A stretch of 64,000 nt of DNA from Catenaria anguillulae PL171 (lineage: Eukaryota > Blastocladiomycota > Blastocladiomycetes > Blastocladiales > Catenariaceae). The notes under the pieces were generated by a model. It saw only the letters and a list, made by a program, of their open reading frames with translations. It had not been told where the DNA came from and searched no databases. Positions 1 to 10,590 of the stretch are shown here, piece by piece. The translations under genes and the position numbers were made by a program. How positions within the stretch are numbered: the stretch's first letter is position 1; each line of letters starts with the position of its first letter. The stretch covers positions 124,001 to 188,000 of the forward strand of contig MCFL01000041.1 in assembly GCA_002102555.1 (NCBI GenBank), written 5' to 3'.

Positions 1-26
1 CTGGTTCGCCAAAAAGCTCACGCCCT

Positions 27-1291
27 TGAGGGGGTCTGTCCCGCAAGCTACGCTCACGTAACGCAGGAGGAATCCAACTGTTCCTGTGTTGATGGGAAGG
101 GATCAGCTGGCAACGTTTTGCATCAAAAGGAGACTAGAGAGATACAAGCGACAACAAGCCAAGCGAGACGCAACAAAGGCAACAAATGAGAGGAGGTGGG
201 ACCGACGCATCCCTGCTAACTCCAATGAGATCGGCTGCAAGGGAATAGAATCCAATGCAGGTCCCAAACGGTACAACCACAACTACATCGACGAGGCCAA
301 ATGAACGGGAATCCAAACCGTTGTGCAGATAAACGGACGACCAGATCATGAGCTGGATAGTGGTGGGGCAGAAATAGAGGTCGTGGGTGTAGGCAAAAAT
401 GGGTTCGGCCAAGGCAAAGTACTGCTGAATGGTGCGAGCCGACTTTTGCAGCAAAAGAGTGTCGGCATCAAGCAAGTACTGGCGTGGCACCAAGGCATCA
501 AAGTGCGAGTCAGGGACGACCTCAGCGCATACGACACCCTTGGCCGACGGCGAGCGCGACACAGCAACGTACAGCACTCGCGTGGTCATTGTGTAGTTGT
601 GCACAATCGGGAATCCCGTGAGGGAGGATGCTTGGTCCTAATCGGCAATTTGCCCTTGAAAGCACGCGGCATGTGTTGCGCGTCGACGGGCGTAAAGGAC
701 GTGCCCTCGGGGAACACGATCGCAACAATGGTTGCGAATGCGCCGTTGTTGGCGCCCTTGGCCACCGACAAATTTTGCGTGATCCGCACCCGAGCGCCCT
801 TGAATGCGTAGAGCGTTGTGTCGACTGAGCAGTTGGACTGTTTGACCTGGATCGACAACCGCTCAAATTTCTCGCACACCACCGCGTGCAGGCCGCGGAA
901 GACTGGGAGCTGACGGGCAGAAATGGTTGGGGATAGGTGTTGAGTTATTCATCGCTGAAACGAGTGAGGAAGGGCTCCGTCGAATCAATGAAGCGAGATA
1001 ATTCAAGATCGTTTCGGCCGTCTTGGACTTGTTTCCCTTTGTGTTTGATGGCATGGCGTTTCGGCAGAGGGAATGGTGGAAATGCTTTATGTATCATTAT
1101 ATTTTCATAAAGAGGACTGTGTGGAAATGCTTTACCGATATATATTCATTAAGTTCAAGACTGCGTAGAGCACGTGTAGTGGACGTGTGGGCTGTGGATC
1201 GGGGATCCAGGCATGTGGATCTGATCGGAAAGTTCAATCGGTGGGCGTCTTGAACAAAACGACGCAGGAACTAAGGGGACAGACCCCCTCA
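27..1291. mobile_element. Small element with 16-bp terminal inverted repeats
   Basis: TGAGGGGGTCTGTCCC at 27-42 is repeated as its exact reverse complement at 1276-1291, so about 1.26 kb is bracketed by perfect inverted ends. Inside, on the minus strand, lies a broken PIF1-type helicase. I see no convincing target-site duplication next to either end. A TIR-bounded element with a helicase and no visible transposase could be a non-autonomous DNA transposon or a Helentron-like element with short inverted ends; I cannot choose. A near-copy of the right-end motif lies in the eL31 intron at 18896-18912, which supports a dispersed repeat. Confidence 0.5.
134..915 (-). pseudogene. PIF1/Helitron-type DNA helicase, C-terminal fragment
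   Basis: Two minus-strand frames carry typical C-terminal PIF1-family blocks. The upstream one (about 915-586) reads LPVFRGLHAVV, then FKGARVRITQNLSVAKGANNG, the usual 'kG..V.l..Nl....g..NG' block. The downstream one (about 604-134) has TTRVLYVAVSRSPS, the motif VI-like 'vYVAlSRv'. The N-terminal Walker A and B motifs are absent and the blocks lie in different frames, so the gene is truncated and disrupted. PIF1-family proteins are 5'-3' DNA helicases; many copies in fungal genomes belong to Helitrons. It sits between the inverted ends at 27-42 and 1276-1291, so I treat it as element cargo, not the host PIF1 gene. Confidence 0.55.
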
Positions 1292-1341
1292 GTACATTAA
1301 TACAATAATGAAAAGAGCGCAAGTTCAGGATTAATTATCTC

Positions 1342-3010
1342 ATGTGTTCCCACACCATGTCTCCGCATTCCTCCACCCTTCATCTCCCCGGCCGCTCCAG
1401 CCGTCTTGCCGGCGGGCCCGGCGGCCCCTCTTCCTCCTTACTCAACCCCAAGATTCAGCGCCAGCGCCGCCCCACTGCACCACTGGCAGAGTCAGCATCG
1501 ACAACGCCCACAACGCCAACCCCAGGCCAAAAACGCCAGGCGGCCGTGCGCTCCACTTTTGCCCTCAAGCGCAGCACTGATAAACGCATCGCCGCTGCCC
1601 AAGCGACGCTGTGTTCGCATTCCCCTATGGATCCCAACGATTTGCGGGCCGCTGCTGCCATTCTGCAACCCGCCCACTGGGACGAGGTTGCTCTCGAACG
1701 GAACCTCGCAGATCTTTGCGCTTACCCACTGTGCCGTCAATCGAGCCTGTCGCCATCTGTGACCTCAATCGTCCTTGGGCCCAACGGGCACCAAAGCCAT
1801 GATACCCCAGCAGCGCTTTCAAAACTCCAACCCTGGACACCCGTTACAGCCTCTCAACTTGCCCTCCTTCCCGCCACGGCTGAGCTGGCATCCTTCTGCT
1901 CGCGAAAATGCTGGCTCAAAAGCAGTTTCATTCGCCTTCAGCTTTCCCACGATCCACTCTATCTCCGACCTGCCAACGCCAAACCCGTCTCCATCTTGCT
2001 GGCCGAGGATGAAGATGCACACCACCTTGCCCTGCCCGAACAGGTCTCCGCGAGCAGCTCGCTTGTTTCGTACATTGACGACATGCTTGCTCAGGCCGCA
2101 GCTTCTTTCAGCAGCGCCAAAACATCATCAAGCGTTCCAGTCACAGAAAACCAACCCGATCCGACTGCCATTATCCCATTCGAGCGTGTCGATTCTTATG
2201 GCATTGACGGCCACTCGACCAAGGCTGACAACGGTGCCAGACGCATGGTGGCATCACGGACTCGGTCGAGGGCCGCGGCGACCGTGCGCTGCGCGGCACC
2301 GTTTACTATTGTCACTGCCGCTTTCTCAGGCGTCACCCCAAAGGCTTGCAGGTTGATCTCTTCTCCCGTACAGCCGCCAAATGGTGCGCATGTCGCCAAG
2401 CCTCGCCCAAACCCTGGCGACCATGCCGATGACATGGTGTCTTTCAACTTGGAAAATAAGCTGCAGCGAGAACTGTTTTTGCAGCGGTTTGAAGCAATGT
2501 ACGTGCTATGCCATCTGTTCTCGCTCATGAGTCCCATGCGTCCCTCATCGGAATCAGTTTTTCGTGCGCATTTAGTGTTGTTCCCGCCATTGCCTTGTTA
2601 GATCTCGATCACGAGGTCTCTCACAATGTGATGGCTTTGGCATTGGAGCTGGCCCGGTCCATGCGACCCACTTCATGTGCAGTCAGTTTACTGAGCTCAG
2701 ATTCTGGCTACAGCTGGCTATTTTGTTTGGTCATCGTGTGGGGGTATGCTTTGCTTATTCTTTCGCTCTCGAATCTCAAGGGCGCAAGTTGCACATACAC
2801 TCATATCTCTTTGCCACGTTCTGCTCCGCAGCGCTTGTTACCCAAATCCCAGCCTACATTTTCATGTTTTCAAGTCTCAGGCATGGTCAATTCTTCTTCA
2901 GGAGGTTATTTGGCCAGCCATTGGGCAAGATTCAGCTATTGGCCATGTCGTAGACGAACATGGGATTGACATTGTTGAACGTGTTGGGCGTTTTGTATTC
3001 AGTGAGTAAG
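1342..3010 (+). CDS. RPAP2/Rtr1-type RNA polymerase II CTD phosphatase
   Basis: The first exon (1342 to about 2498) opens at ATG with a disordered Pro/Ser/Thr-rich leader of about 100 residues. It then carries the Rtr1/RPAP2 zinc-finger signature: LADLCAYPLC (C-x4-C), and about 60 residues later FCSRKCWLKSSFIRLQLSHDPLYLR-type sequence, matching the family pattern 'LCgYPLC ... FCs.kCy..S.....qLs..PlwlR'. Rtr1/RPAP2 removes Ser5 phosphate from the Pol II C-terminal domain and helps import Pol II. An intron at about 2499-2575 joins in frame to VVPAIALLDLDHEV. The C-terminal exons up to about 3010 (ending GRFVFSE) are in a third frame and I could not fix their junctions. The family call rests on the finger; the tail is uncertain. 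Confidence 0.72.
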
Positions 3011-3225
3011 ACACACGTCTGTTTTCAAGGATGAAGTATTTATTCTTTAATTGGCAATGTTCATGTCAGACTCTTGCGCTCCGATCAGAGAAACGATCGA
3101 CACGACCTTGGCCGCCGATCCATGGCGTGGCCTGCTGAGATAGAAGCGCCACGACAGGCCATCATGCTCTAACGCACGTAAACATCGACTTTGAAAGGTC
3201 TTGAATATCATCACAACCTTCTGCA

Positions 3226-3882
3226 ATGGTATCCTTGCAATTCACTTTGTCCAGCGTCACCATCCCCGCCTTGGGCACAGCCCGTGGCATGCAACACCAA
3301 GCCGATACGCGTCCCAAGCACAATTAGCCGATTCAACGACTCACCCACGCTGTTGTGTCCTTGTCTTGCCGCCAGGCTGCTCAAAACTCTTCCGGAATTC
3401 AAACCCTTCTCGAGGCTGAGAAGGAAGCGGGCAAAATTGTTCAGCGCGCCCGGCAATGTATGTCTCAACATTTGAACGCCGCGCGATCACTTTTGGGTTG
3501 CTCAATCTGCTTTATCCAACTCGTTCAGACCGCGTGGATCGGCTCAAGGAAGCACGGAAGGAAGCTGAAAAGGAAATCCTCGCGCTCAAGCAGCAAAAGG
3601 TCGCCGAGTACGCCAAGTTTGAAAAGGAGGTACGAAGTCACGCAAAAGCGGACGAATCCACGACGGATTATCGGCTGACGGTTTGGTGACTGTGTGCAGA
3701 ACTCGGGCAACAAGGACGCTTTCGCAGCCAAGATTGACCAGGAGACGGAGGCTCGCCTTGCACAAACTGTGACTGATTACGAAAAGGGACGAGAGGCGGT
3801 GATTGCCAAGCTTGTTGGCGCCGTTACTCGAGTGGAGCCAAAGTTACACCAGAACGCTGTCAAGGGCAAGATTCACGGTTGA
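3226..3882 (+). CDS. VMA10: V-type ATPase subunit G (Vma10)
   Basis: Subunit G is a peripheral-stalk protein that ties V1 to Vo in the vacuolar proton pump. Exons 3376-3457, 3529-3629 and 3700-3882 splice in frame to give NSSGIQTLLEAEKEAGKIV, then RVDRLKEARKEAEKEI, then a C-terminal block ending GKIHG. These follow the family layout: an amphipathic N-terminal helix with the 'GIq.LLeAEk.A..iV..AR' signature, then a long charged coiled coil, about 110 residues in all. All splice sites are GT-AG. The start is inferred: ATG at 3226-3228 followed at once by GT gives a one-codon first exon joined in phase to GCT GCT CAA. An unspliced start at 3355 (MSLSCRQ) is the alternative. It ends with TGA. Confidence 0.88.
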
Positions 3883-4284
3883 TTGATTGTTGTTTGTTTG
3901 CCTTTCCCGATGGATGGATGACGACTCCTAGTTCTGGGCCACAGTTGCTTCAGTTTCGATGCATGCTGTTTCATTGTCGTTGCTTGGCGGAATAGGCACA
4001 TGGAGCGATTCGTAGTTTTCAGGCTTTCGTCGTGTGTGGTCGTTGTGATGCGGACAGTAAGAGTGTTAAGTGCTACAATGCCAGAGGCACATGCATAGGC
4101 TGCGCTGAGAACCGTTGAGGAAAGAGGATTGACAACAGCAACCGTATCGTCATTTGACTGTGTAGACAAGTTTTCACACCACGATTCTTCCGCGCGACAC
4201 GCGCAGAAACGACGCCCCCACTTGTCCCTCTCCACCACACACCACAGAGACAACTGAATTATTCACTTCCACGCACAGATCGCC
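3883..4284. other. Intergenic, VMA10 to MCC alpha
   Basis: About 400 bases between two plus-strand genes. I see no supported ORF, RNA gene or repeat; it must hold the VMA10 3' end and the promoter of the carboxylase gene, whose ATG at 4285 follows a short pyrimidine-rich leader. Confidence 0.5.
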
Positions 4285-6899
4285 ATGACGAAGCTATCCA
4301 ATGAGCAACCCAAAGCAAGAGCGGTGGGCAGAATCCTGATCGCCAACCGAGGTGAGATCGCTGCCCGGATCATCAGAACATGCAAAGCACTCGGCAAATC
4401 CACCGTTGCAGTCTTCTCGGACGCTGACCGTTCTTTGCCCTACGTGCAGCAAGCTGATGTGGCATTTCGCTTGGGCCCTGCACCCGCGACCGACTCGTAC
4501 CTGTCAATCGACGCCATCCTAAGGGCTGCTCGTGCAACCGGCGCCGATGCGATTCATCCAGGCTACGGCTTCTTGTCCGAGTCATCCGAGTTTGCTCGCG
4601 CAGTTCAAAACGAGGGATTGACGTGGATTGGCCCAAACCCCGAATCGATTGATGCCATTGGCGACAAGCGCAAGGCAAAGGAGCTGTTATCGACCGAGGC
4701 GCAGGAGGTTCCGCTTGTGCCTGGCTATCACGGCAAGGAGCAATCCTCGACATTCTCGCGCTGCATGCTCAAGAAATTGGTTTGTTTGGCGATAGCTGGC
4801 CTACATGGCGTACCTGTAGACCTTTCCTGACGTGCGCACCTTCATGCTCCACAGGAACCCCTCTCCTCATCAAGGCTGCCGCAGGCGGAGGAGGAAAGGC
4901 ATGCGAACTGTCCAATGATCTCAAAAAGTATGTTCGGCCGCAATGTCTGTCGCTTTTCAAATCACCATCCCGGAAAGCAGTGTACATGTAACTAACTGGT
5001 CGTTTCCTGTCATTCGAGTAGTTTCTGCAAGACTTGAGCGCCGCTCAAGGCGAGGCTCAGCGCTCCTTTGGGTCTCCGCAAGTCCTCTTGGAGCGCTACT
5101 TCGAAACCATCAAGCATGTCGAAGTCCAGATCATTGGGGATGTTTACGGCAATGTCGTCTCGCTTGGGACCCGAGAGTGTAGCATGCAGCGTCGCCATCA
5201 AAAGGTGCGATTTTGCTTCTTGTGCTTCCTGCGTGGAAGTGTTTGATTGCTTGTTTTCTGATTGGTCTGCACGCATTATTTAGGTTATTGAGGAGGCGCC
5301 AGCCCCAGCACATCTCCTCAAAGGCAACGGTGATGCCGCTCTGGGTATGGAGGCGTGTGCGGTCTTGATTGGAAAAACAGTGCAGTACGTGGGTGTTGGA
5401 ACGGTCGAATTCCTTGTGGACGTTTCGACTGGTCGGTTTTATTTCCTTGAAGTTAACACGCGGCTTCAAGTTGAGCACACGGTCAGGTTTGTTCGTTTCA
5501 TGGTGACTATTCACTTGAACCAGGTAACTGGGATGTCTCGCTCACCGATTCATTGGGTGTTGATGATGGGTTTCCCGTGTAGCGAGCAAGTGACTGGCCT
5601 TGATTTGGTTCAACTGCAAGTTCAGGTCGCTGAAGGACGTGCCCTCGATGACATTTTGCCAGAGCCCTTCTTGTTGGGCACATTTACCCCCCAACTGCAC
5701 TCGATTCAATGTCGCTTGTATGCCGAAGACGCCAACAACAACTTTACCCCCAGCACCGGCACCATTGTTGCTTTCTCGCCTCCTGCGAACGACCATTGTC
5801 GTGTCGAGGCAGGCGTTGAATCTGGCTCAACTGTGTCCGTTTACTACGACGCCATGGTTGCCAAACTTATCACGACTGCGCCTGTTCGGAGTCAAGCTAT
5901 TTCCAAAATGGTGAGTGCTATCAACGACTGTGTCTTGCTCGGTATAACCACCAATCTCGCGTTTCTCAAGACCTTGCTGCTGGACCAGGCGTTTGCTGAC
6001 CACTCGCACACAACAAATACCATCGAGCGGATCCTTTCCAACCATTCTTGTTCCAAGCTTCACGACGCATTGGTTTCCTCTTGCGCCGACGCAAGCTTTG
6101 TTGCAGCCATCTGGCACTATCTGTATCTAAATGGGCATTTTGGTGGGAAATCCGCGACTTCGCCCTTGGGCGGTGTTCCAATTGGCTGGAGAAATGTCCC
6201 CAACAGTGACAGTGACGCTCTCCGCTCGTCTTGGTTTTGCCCAACTTTATCACGCGTGCGCAGCGACCTGCAGCAGGTTGACGTTTCGATCCAAGTTCCC
6301 GGCAATTCAGCAGTATTGGCCATAGTCCCCTCAAGCAAGTGCTTTCCGCGACTGCACACATTGGCGACCAAACCATCACGGCATGCTTCGAGCTTCTTGG
6401 TTGGGACTTTGGACGCTCACCCATCATCACCATGCGCCTGCTCCGTGACGACTCTGTTCGGCACTTTTACGTGTTTGGAGTCAAGCAACCTGCTCAACAA
6501 GGAGGGACTGGCAGCAAGTTGTTTGTTCGGGAGAGCTCCCAGTGCGACGTTTGCACTCTGGAACTCTTACCAAAGTGTCTTGTTCGATCGGCCACGGATT
6601 CAGAATCAGGTACACATTCCGTGCTCTTTTTTTTTTTCTGCTGTTGACGCCAGCCTGACCAAATTTTGTTTTCCTTTGCAGGTGCCGAAGTCCGAGCCAT
6701 AATGCCTTGTCGAGTGTTGCGCGTTGAGGTTCAATCCGGACAAGTGGTAGCAAAGGGTGACTTACTCATGGTCGTCGAATCGATGAAGATGGAAACCCGC
6801 ATTGTTGCGCCAACTGCTGGTGTGGTGGATGTACATGCCAAGGCAGGCTCACTCGTTGAAGCGAATATGTTGATGGCCCGGGTCAAGTCGGACAAGTGA
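4285..6899 (+). CDS. 3-Methylcrotonyl-CoA carboxylase, biotinylated alpha subunit
   Basis: This mitochondrial enzyme of leucine breakdown carboxylates 3-methylcrotonyl-CoA; the alpha subunit holds biotin carboxylase and biotin carrier domains. Exons 4285-4779, 4855-4927, 5022-5204, 5284-5486, 5583-6609 and 6682-6899 fit GT-AG sites. Visible in order: GRILIANRGEIAARII, HPGYGFLSE, the ATP-grasp GGGGK loop, CSMQRRHQKVIEEAPAP-type core, EVNTRLQVEH, and a C-terminal lipoyl-like domain with VVESMKMET; the biotin lysine is the AAG at 6787-6789. 'VESMKMET' and overall layout favour MCC over pyruvate or acetyl-CoA carboxylase. I see no obvious presequence. The frame breaks near 4746 and 4898 and again inside exon 5 (about 6130-6330). 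Those at 4746 and 4898 look like single missing bases, and a TGA in the restored frame near 4915 is unexplained. Either sequence errors or a decaying gene; I favour errors. Confidence 0.85.
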
Positions 6900-7203
6900 G
6901 ACCTGTGTACATGCATGGGCTTCTGTCGTCATCGTTTTTTCTCTTCTTTGATTTTTTTTTTGTTGTTGTTGCAGTTGATGCTGCGCTTTATTGCTGTGTG
7001 CGCCATGAGCCGATTTTGTTATCTTCTTTCATCCTGAGCGGTGCTGGTATTCATCACCTAATTTCTGTATCGGACAAGCATTTCTTGCGTATTCGTCATT
7101 GTACCGTCGCTAAGCAGACTCGAAAGTATATGAATACTTGGAAAGCAGCTTGTGGACAAACGAAGGATGCTGCTTTAGCCTTTACCATCATCATGGAGCA
7201 GTT
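6900..7203. other. Convergent 3' intergenic region
   Basis: About 300 bases between two convergent genes, with T-rich runs near 6936-6975 just after the carboxylase stop. No coding or RNA gene seen. Confidence 0.45.
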
Positions 7204-8406
7204 TCAGAGCAACTTGAGCTCGGTGGCATATGCCATCAAGTGGCGGACATCAAACGCCCATTCACCCAAAAAGGCTGTTGCCTCCTGAATCACATCGCTC
7301 TCAACCACATGCTTGAGGAATGCTTCAAACTTGGAACCGCGATTGTAGTCGGCCTTGAACTCGGTAAACTTGTCCTTTGCCTCGTCCTCCTTGTCCAGCT
7401 TGGCCGCCAAGTAAATGTGAAGGTCGTGACAAAAGTGGAAAACGTCCGTTGGCTTGCCAAAGCCTTCACTTCGTTTGGATGAACCACTCGGCAATGGGCT
7501 TTGCGGATGAATCTTGCTCGCGTGGCCAGCGTGAGGTGAATGACGGCCAGACAATGAGGGCGAATGCGAGCCATTGGCACCAGTCGGGACCGAGAGCCCA
7601 CTTTTACGCGCATGCGACGAGCCTGTGTCGGCGCCAATGCTTGTTCCTGCAAGAGATGACGCTACGCCGTCAATTTCTTGAAGCGCCCGCTGTTGCGTAT
7701 CACGACGCTGGAGCGTGACAAGCGCGTCAGCAAGATGACCTTGGCGAACTTGAGTCAGGCACTTGACGAGTGCGACAATGGCGTATGTGGAGGAATCGAG
7801 GACCAGCTTGTGGGCTGTCATTTGTGACAAGTGTCGCATGGACTCATCGGGTGGTTCGTTGGCGAGATAGGCGGCACGCGCGTTGAAGAGGAGGTAGACG
7901 TCAAACAAGCGGGCGATGCGATCGTCGTCGCGACGGTCGAGATGCGTGCACTTGGTGCGGACAAGAGTCCAAGCTCGTGTCAGTGCTTTATTGGCCGCTT
8001 GCCAGCGACGGTCTTCACTGAGCATGACGACGAGAAAGAGTCCAGCCATGGCAAAAGTGTACTCGTTGACGGTGAGCTGAGACTTTGATGGATTGCTTGC
8101 CGGATTAGAGACGAGTCCGCGAGTCACGACATGATGCAGCACAAGCAATGAAACCGCGCGCTCCTTTTGGGCAAGATGGATAGCGATGGTGGCAAGGTTA
8201 TCTGGGCCATTGGAAGGGTTGACAAGTTCAAAGTCTGAGAGGATGGCATGTGCGCGATCATCCGTTTGGGTCCACAATTCTGACGCCGCAGTGCCGGTTG
8301 CCGTAGCAACATTGGCCTCCTTGACCAGGCGCTTCAAGTCTTTGAGAACCTCTTTTTCGCGTGGACCTATGAGGGCGCTCGCGTTTGGTTGAATGTTTGA
8401 AGACAT
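7204..8406 (-). CDS. Unrecognised 400-aa mostly helical protein
   Basis: A single uninterrupted ORF of 400 codons from ATG (8406-8404) to TGA at 7204, unusual here because most neighbours have introns. Residues about 15-230 look helical with repeated Leu/Ala heptad-like spacing (for example AMAGLFLVVMLSEDRRWQAA and YAIVALVKCLTQVRQGHLA), suggestive of a TPR-like or HEAT-like solenoid. Residues about 250-310 form a Ser/Gly/His/Pro-rich linker (SGLSVPTGANGSHSPSLSG), followed by a charged helical C-terminus. No signal peptide, transmembrane segment or catalytic motif seen. I considered coatomer epsilon because of the solenoid look, but the family's key blocks are absent. No function assigned. It is convergent with the carboxylase gene and divergent from Ski8. 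Confidence 0.75.
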   Translation of the reverse strand: MSSNIQPNASALIGPREKEVLKDLKRLVKEANVATATGTAASELWTQTDDRAHAILSDFELVNPSNGPDNLATIAIHLAQKERAVSLLVLHHVVTRGLVSNPASNPSKSQLTVNEYTFAMAGLFLVVMLSEDRRWQAANKALTRAWTLVRTKCTHLDRRDDDRIARLFDVYLLFNARAAYLANEPPDESMRHLSQMTAHKLVLDSSTYAIVALVKCLTQVRQGHLADALVTLQRRDTQQRALQEIDGVASSLAGTSIGADTGSSHARKSGLSVPTGANGSHSPSLSGRHSPHAGHASKIHPQSPLPSGSSKRSEGFGKPTDVFHFCHDLHIYLAAKLDKEDEAKDKFTEFKADYNRGSKFEAFLKHVVESDVIQEATAFLGEWAFDVRHLMAYATELKLL

Positions 8407-9148
8407 GGCTAACGATGCTCAGGTCGAGATCCTGGACTGGTACAATGTTGGAACTTGAGCGGCGAGAGTTAGTTGCTGGAGTTACGGGATCCTGTTAACT
8501 GCGTTGAATGATTGCATACATTTGCCTGGGCTAGATTTTTTTCCACCTGCAGCCGTTTTATTCGTGATGATGGCCCCAGAGCATAACTCAATTTCTGGGA
8601 ATCGAACTCAATTCTCACGATTTGCCTTGATGCGATGCGGACTGCTTCAGTTTGCGACGCGTCGGCAAGCAAGGCGGGCCGCCGATTCATGAATGCAGAT
8701 CGGGTCGGATCACCAGAGGCTTTGATCATGTGTGTTGTTGCCAGACGGACCGACGAGTTGGCTTCAAACTTGCGAATCCGCTCATGTAAATATCTGGAAA
8801 GCTCAAAGCAAATTTCTCTTGGGACAAGGCCTTGAACACTGCCTTTGCCCGGCATTCAAAACCGATCCCGAAACATCTCCTCATCTGTCTAACCCAACAA
8901 CAGTGAGACACCACCGCAACTTCCCAAACTTGACTTGACATTGCGTCTCTCGGCCATGCCGTCGGTGGGTTCAAATATTTTTCTATGCTTTCGGATATGT
9001 TCTGAAGGCTTCACCGTTTCTCGAATCTTTGATTTTGTAGTACTCTCCTTTGTGCGCTTTGGAAAATGGTTTGTGCTTCCACGATCCCATGAAAGAGGAT
9101 AATTGCCTTGCATTTGCTCAATCTTTTTTGTGTGGGCTTCTTTTGCAG
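8407..9148. other. Divergent intergenic region, holds unseen Ski8 first exon(s)
   Basis: About 740 bases between the divergent 400-aa gene and the first exon I can identify for Ski8. The Ski8 start codon must lie here, since the exon at 9149 begins in phase 1 without an ATG; ATG candidates near 8956 and 9066 cannot be ranked. A 128-codon minus-strand ORF at 8469-8855 has no recognisable content. Confidence 0.4.
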
Positions 9149-10464
9149 CCCACGACGATGGCATCTGGGCAGTGACATGGACCCATCCCAACAAACTCGT
9201 GACCGGATCCCTCGACTACACCGTTCGCTCATGGTAAGTCAGGTGTTGGATAAACGACTCCAACCACGCACCCGACGCTTGGAACGCCACCTCGAGCCTA
9301 ACTTCCGCCCATCTATCATTTCTTGCCCTTTTAGGACCGTCGATACACAACTGACTCCCGGCGCGGTGCTCCGCGGCCATGAACTTGGCGTCATTGCAGT
9401 ATCACCAGAAGGCAACAACAGGCGTATGTCTCTTTGCGCTCCCGCGGTCTGCCAACTTGGGCAGAGACAGGGCACTTACGGCCCGCGACCCTCGTCTCTG
9501 ATTGCTTTTTCCAGAGTTTGTGTCAAGCTCGCTGGACAGTCGGATCAAGGTATGGGTTTCGCAAGGCGAAGGCTATGCATCCCGCACCACGATCGAAGGC
9601 GGGCCAGGTACGTAAATGATCGAAAAGATTACCCTCTCATGGTTCACTTACATGTTTGGCGACACTCCCCTCCCGCATAGTTGAGGTTTGGACAGTTGCT
9701 CACGATCCGAACGGACCAAGGGTTGCGACGGGACCCACGCGGGCAACATTGTCATATACAACACCGACTCTGGAGAAAAAGAACAAACCTTGGAAACCAA
9801 GGGCAAATTCATCATGTCGGTCGCATACGTACGAACCAGTTCGCCAATTCTGCGCTGTTTGCTTGTGTACTCAATCAACAGTACACTCTCATTTCCTTTT
9901 GAACAACACAGAGCAAGCAAGGCGGGTACTTGGCGAGCGGCAGCGAATCCGGTGCCGTTCATGTTTTCGATGTTGCGTCAGGCCGGCTCGTCGCTACTCT
10001 GACTGGCCATAACATGCCAGTTCGCTCGCTTTCCTTCTCTCCCGATGGCCGGTTCCTTGTTTCTGCTTCGGATGACAAACGCATTCACATGTACGATGTG
10101 GCTCATTCGAGCTTGGTAGCTGCGCTGTCTGGTCACAGCTCTTGGGTACTTTCTGTCGCATGGGCGCCGACCACATCTGGGAGTGGTCCGGTTGACCATG
10201 TCGCGAGCGGCTCGAGCGACAAGAAGGTCAAGCTTTGGGATATTAGGGGTAAGAGCTGCCTGCATACGTTTGACGGTCACGCGGATCAGGTGTGTTCTTT
10301 GCCTCTTCTTCCTGATCCCATTCGACCCACACCAATTCACAAATCTGAACCCTGACGCTTTCTTTTCACCTTCATAGGTCTGGGGCGTGGCCTACAATGA
10401 GGATGGCACCCGTCTTGCCTCTGTTTCTGACGACAAGTCTATTCGGATCTACTCCTGCAAGTAG
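9149..10464 (+). CDS. Ski8/WDR61 WD40 protein
   Basis: Ski8/WDR61 is a seven-bladed WD40 scaffold of the Ski complex (exosome-linked mRNA decay), in animals also of the PAF1 complex. Exons read [20 protein letters not shown], then [93 protein letters not shown], and after the last intron (exon from 10378) [20 protein letters not shown] ending IYSCK at TAG 10462-10464. The 'AHDD.IW.V.W' opening and 'GH.MP.RSL.FSPD' block are typical of WDR61 rather than generic WD40 proteins. Most blades sit on separate exons. A frame slip at GGG 9730-9732 fits one lost G. The N-terminal exon is not located. Confidence 0.88.
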
Positions 10465-10590
10465 GAAGCAATTCGATGGTGGCATATGGTTCGGTGCTTG
10501 TGATTTCGGTTGGAATTAGGGATGATTTTTCGATAAGATATTCTGCTGGACAACATTTTTCAACCACAAGACCGCCTCGGACACAAAACC

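Noticed and set aside
4900-6300. TGA as a sense codon, to explain TGA codons in the carboxylase
   Set aside because: TGA ends eL31, TRAPPC2, VMA10 and other genes exactly at conserved C-termini.
7204-8406. Coatomer epsilon subunit
   Set aside because: Only general helical-solenoid look; none of the family's conserved blocks is visible.
8560-8660. tRNA-like B-box (GTTCGATTCCC) on the minus strand
   Set aside because: No A-box, acceptor stem or anticodon arm at the right spacing.
8469-8855. 128-codon minus-strand ORF
   Set aside because: No domain, odd composition, lies in a divergent promoter region; probably chance.
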